NCBI GenBank assembly: GCA_029778935.1
Contig: JAKPBM010000007.1
Coordinates: forward strand, 1 to 6,620
Length of the DNA: 6,620 nucleotides
Origin: Bacillota bacterium
GTDB lineage: Bacteria; Bacillota; Clostridia; Oscillospirales; QAMX01
Direction: 5' to 3'
This document shows positions 4,732 through 6,620 of this stretch, piece after piece. The notes below the pieces were generated by a model. It worked only from the letters and a program-made list of their open reading frames with translations, was not told the origin of the DNA and searched no databases. How positions within the stretch are numbered: position 1 is the first letter of the stretch; the number at the start of each line of letters is the position of its first letter. The position numbers and the translations under genes are program-made.

Positions 4732-5961
4732 CTATTTTCTTACGCGGGTGACGGAGGCGACAGCTTTCTCCGCGTTGGCTAAAGAAACGGCGCCGCCGTC
4801 GATTAATGTTTGCAGCAGGGTTTTGTTGCCGTCCTTGGTGTAGGCAAACAGCGTGTAGTAGGAGATGTAGACGAGCTTGTCTCTGGTAAACTGGCCGGAA
4901 AGCAGCATGGCGCCTTCGTTTGCAGTGAGGATTTTCTTCGACACGGCAAACTCAATGGCCGATTTGTAGTGAAAATCGGGGTTGGCGCCCGTGTCTTTGT
5001 ATCCCAGCGCCCGAAGCAAAAACGTCATATACTCGTTGGCGTTGATGGCCAGGTAGTAGCCGAACATGCCGTTGCCGACGCCGATGGTGATGCCGTTTTT
5101 GACGGCGTAGGAAGCGTACGGCACCAGCCAGGGCAAAACGTCGGAAAAGTCGGTGGCTGGGTTTTTAGCCGATAGGGCGGCCGACTCTTTTCCTAGCAGG
5201 CGGATGACCAATGCCAGCGCTTCGCCGCGCAGGGCCGGGCGCTCCAGCTTGTAGCCCTTGTCGGTGCCCACAAACAGGCCCATGGTTTTCAGCGCGTCGG
5301 CCAGGTCGGTATATTGAGAGGAAGGTTTCTGCCGCGCTGTCATCTGGCCGCCGGAGACAAGCAGGGTGGCTTCCTCGTCCAGGGTTTCAAAGCGCATGCC
5401 GCCCCGCTCGGTTACGACCAGCTGCCGCCCCGTCACGTACAGCCAGTCGCCGGACAATTCCTTGCCCTGGAATACGTCGATGGCCGTGGCGGTGCCGGCG
5501 GTCAGCCCCATGGCGTTGCCCGAGAGCACGTACACCGTGGCGCCGCTGGGGACGATTAGGGAATCGGTGTCCGTCAGGCGGACAAGCTGGTAGTTGCCGC
5601 CGCCCGGGGCCATAATGCCGTTTTGATAGGGCTGCATCAGGTCGTCGACGGTCAGGTCCGCCAGGCGCTCCTTTGAGATATCGGCAAGGGCAGAATCGCC
5701 TTTTTCGCGGATGACCTGGCCGTAGGGGCCGCCGTCGTGGGAAGTTCCGAACTTTTGGTTTATATAGGTGAGCAGATACGGCTTTGTGATGTTTTCAAGG
5801 TAAGCCCGGGAAATCAGCGGGTCGGACGCCGAACCGGCGGAAAGGGAAGCGTTGGCGCCTACATCCAGTTGCCTGGCGGTGAAAACGGCGCTTCCGGCCG
5901 TAAGAACCAAAGAAAACGCGATGACAGCGGCGCAAAAACGCTTAAGGGAGAGGTTTGGCAT
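4732..5961 (-). CDS. Secreted S-layer-homology (SLH) domain protein
   Basis: This 409-residue cell-surface protein has a Sec signal peptide at about 1-29 (basic MPNLSLKR, hydrophobic AAVIAFSLVLTAGSAV). The mature N-terminus has the DPLISRAYLENITKPYL motif seen at the start of many clostridial SLH proteins. A beta-rich middle domain (about 120-205) includes LIVPSGATVYVLSGNAMGL. Three SLH-like repeats follow: about 217-258, 271-321 (clearest, with DFSDVLPWLVPYASYAVKNG) and 329-373. SLH repeats bind pyruvylated secondary cell-wall polymer and anchor proteins non-covalently to the peptidoglycan. The usual ITRAE signature is eroded to ALRGEA, NANEYM and FTRDKL, so anchoring may be weak. The start is ATG at 5961, with AAAGGAGG 5 nt upstream (5967-5974). 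The gene appears monocistronic, between its own promoter and the shared terminator. No catalytic domain is seen, and the middle-domain function is unknown. Confidence 0.92.
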   Translation of the reverse strand: MPNLSLKRFCAAVIAFSLVLTAGSAVFTARQLDVGANASLSAGSASDPLISRAYLENITKPYLLTYINQKFGTSHDGGPYGQVIREKGDSALADISKERLADLTVDDLMQPYQNGIMAPGGGNYQLVRLTDTDSLIVPSGATVYVLSGNAMGLTAGTATAIDVFQGKELSGDWLYVTGRQLVVTERGGMRFETLDEEATLLVSGGQMTARQKPSSQYTDLADALKTMGLFVGTDKGYKLERPALRGEALALVIRLLGKESAALSAKNPATDFSDVLPWLVPYASYAVKNGITIGVGNGMFGYYLAINANEYMTFLLRALGYKDTGANPDFHYKSAIEFAVSKKILTANEGAMLLSGQFTRDKLVYISYYTLFAYTKDGNKTLLQTLIDGGAVSLANAEKAVASVTRVRK

Positions 5962-5997
5962 GACGCCCTCCTTTGCTCAGTGGGAAATTTGCGATAT

Positions 5998-6038
5998 GGG
6001 TAAACTTTGTCCGGCAAATTTTGACCGGCATTTTACCC
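5998..6038 (-). promoter_or_regulatory. Repeat-rich leader of the SLH gene
   Basis: The leader between the promoter and the SLH start carries an inverted repeat, GGGTAAA at 5998-6004 with TTTACCC at 6032-6038. Its interior holds two direct copies of TTTG(T/A)CCGGCA on the plus strand (6006-6016 and 6020-6030), 14 bp apart. These could be tandem sites for a regulator or a folded leader RNA. The repeats are visible; a regulatory role is inference. It does not match any riboswitch class I know. Confidence 0.4.
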
Positions 6039-6048
6039 CGTGAAAACC

Positions 6049-6078
6049 ATTATAGGGGAAAAGGGCCCTTTTTGTCAA
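6049..6078 (-). promoter_or_regulatory. Sigma-A promoter of the SLH gene, with a palindromic spacer
   Basis: On the minus strand TTGACA (6073-6078) and TATAAT (6049-6054) are 18 bp apart, with both hexamers perfect. Transcription should start near 6042, leaving a leader of about 80 nt. The spacer holds the perfect 14-bp palindrome AAAAGGGCCCTTTT (6059-6072), which touches the -35 box and is placed where a repressor could block polymerase. Confidence 0.85.
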
Positions 6079-6101
6079 AATGATTCGAACGGAAAATGTT
6101 G

Positions 6102-6620
6102 TTATGAATAGAGTTTGTTCTTGCCGCGCAGGTACTCCACCATGGCCATGCCCGCCGCGGCCCCTTCCCCGACGGCTACGGACACCTGGTACGGCGTGCC
6201 CGTGCAGTCGCCGGCGGCGAAAATGCCCGGCACGTTGGTCATGCCTTTGGCGTCTACCAGGATGTGGCCGTGCTCGGTCAGAATGCCTAAGCGGCTGGCA
6301 AAGTCCGACGCGCCCGGCGTGCCCAGCGCCAAGAACAGGCAGGAAAGGGCAAACTCGTTGCCTTCCACATCCTTCATGCCAATTAAGCGGTCGGCGTTTG
6401 TAATGGGGTTTTTGTCCGCAATGGGGCCGGCAAGAGGGGCGGTGTGGATGATAAGGCCTTCTGGGCGCACGGTAAAGGCCGGCTCTTTGCCGTTGGTAAA
6501 CAGGGTCACAGAAGCGGCGATGGGCAACAGCTCCTCCGCTTCCTTTAAGGCGTACTTGCCGTTGCCGAGCACGCCTACGGGCTTGCCCCGGTAGAAAAAC
6601 CCGTCGCAGATGGCGCAGCG
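6102..6620 (-). CDS. Thioredoxin-reductase-like FAD oxidoreductase, C-terminal part (cut by window edge)
   Basis: The last 172 residues are visible. The visible part opens with RCAICDGFFYRGK, the redox-active CxxC motif (Cys2 and Cys5 of the fragment) of the low-molecular-weight thioredoxin reductase family, which passes electrons through FAD to thioredoxin-like partners in the cytoplasm. A nucleotide-domain glycine motif GNGKYA follows directly, and the end carries the FAD-binding block GIFAAGDCTGTPYQVSVAVGEGAAAGMAM. The family is usually about 280-320 residues, so the N-terminal FAD half lies outside the window. Odd point: where NADPH-dependent enzymes have HRRxxxR, this one reads VTLFTNGKEPAF and lacks those arginines. 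It may therefore use NADH, ferredoxin or another donor. For this reason trxB is not assigned. No terminator is evident after its stop; the SLH promoter begins 24 nt beyond it. Confidence 0.9.
   Translation of the reverse strand, partial: RCAICDGFFYRGKPVGVLGNGKYALKEAEELLPIAASVTLFTNGKEPAFTVRPEGLIIHTAPLAGPIADKNPITNADRLIGMKDVEGNEFALSCLFLALGTPGASDFASRLGILTEHGHILVDAKGMTNVPGIFAAGDCTGTPYQVSVAVGEGAAAGMAMVEYLRGKNKLYS

Noticed and set aside
5998..6038. Known riboswitch in the SLH leader
   Set aside because: No conserved core of a riboswitch class I can recall is present; only short simple repeats.

Overview
The window reads as a chromosomal stretch of a GC-rich, endospore-forming, Gram-positive anaerobe, probably of the class Clostridia. 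The signs are AGGAGG-type ribosome binding sites, consensus sigma-A promoters, an S-layer-homology (SLH) surface protein, a lipoprotein with a long Ser/Ala/Thr linker, and a sporulation-type promoter ahead of a Tyr/Gly/Cys-rich protein. The genus cannot be fixed from the sequence.

Layout. On the minus strand, positions 3741 down to 1 look like one operon. A perfect consensus promoter (3713-3741) is followed by a cytoplasmic CBM9-like protein (3669-3004), a DusB/NifR3-type tRNA-dihydrouridine synthase (2981-1986), an ECF sigma-70 factor (1953-1360), a ComEC-type metallo-beta-lactamase-fold lipoprotein (1379-201) and the start of a DUF3006 protein (190 to beyond the left edge). Junctions are tight: gaps of 22, 32 and 10 nt and one 20-nt overlap. 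The MBL start is TTG, with its ribosome binding site inside the end of the sigma gene.

Diverging from this operon on the plus strand is a single repetitive, Cys/His/Tyr-rich protein gene (3875-4576). A good match to a sigma-K promoter (3770-3798) precedes it, so a spore coat or exosporium role is the leading hypothesis. The 155-nt interval after it holds a lone TATAAT, a small inverted repeat and a perfect 17-bp bidirectional terminator (4687-4723). That terminator also serves the convergent SLH gene.

The right third, on the minus strand, holds the SLH surface protein (5961-4732) with its own consensus-like promoter and an 80-nt leader full of small repeats, and the C-terminal part of a thioredoxin-reductase-like flavoprotein (6620-6102) that runs off the right edge.

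The genes are mostly housekeeping or envelope-related. The least ordinary items are the candidate spore-surface protein, the ECF sigma factor cotranscribed with an exported MBL protein and lacking an adjacent anti-sigma gene, and the thioredoxin-reductase-like protein without the usual NADPH-binding arginines. No mobile element, CRISPR array, tRNA or rRNA was seen. No clearly new multi-gene system could be demonstrated.
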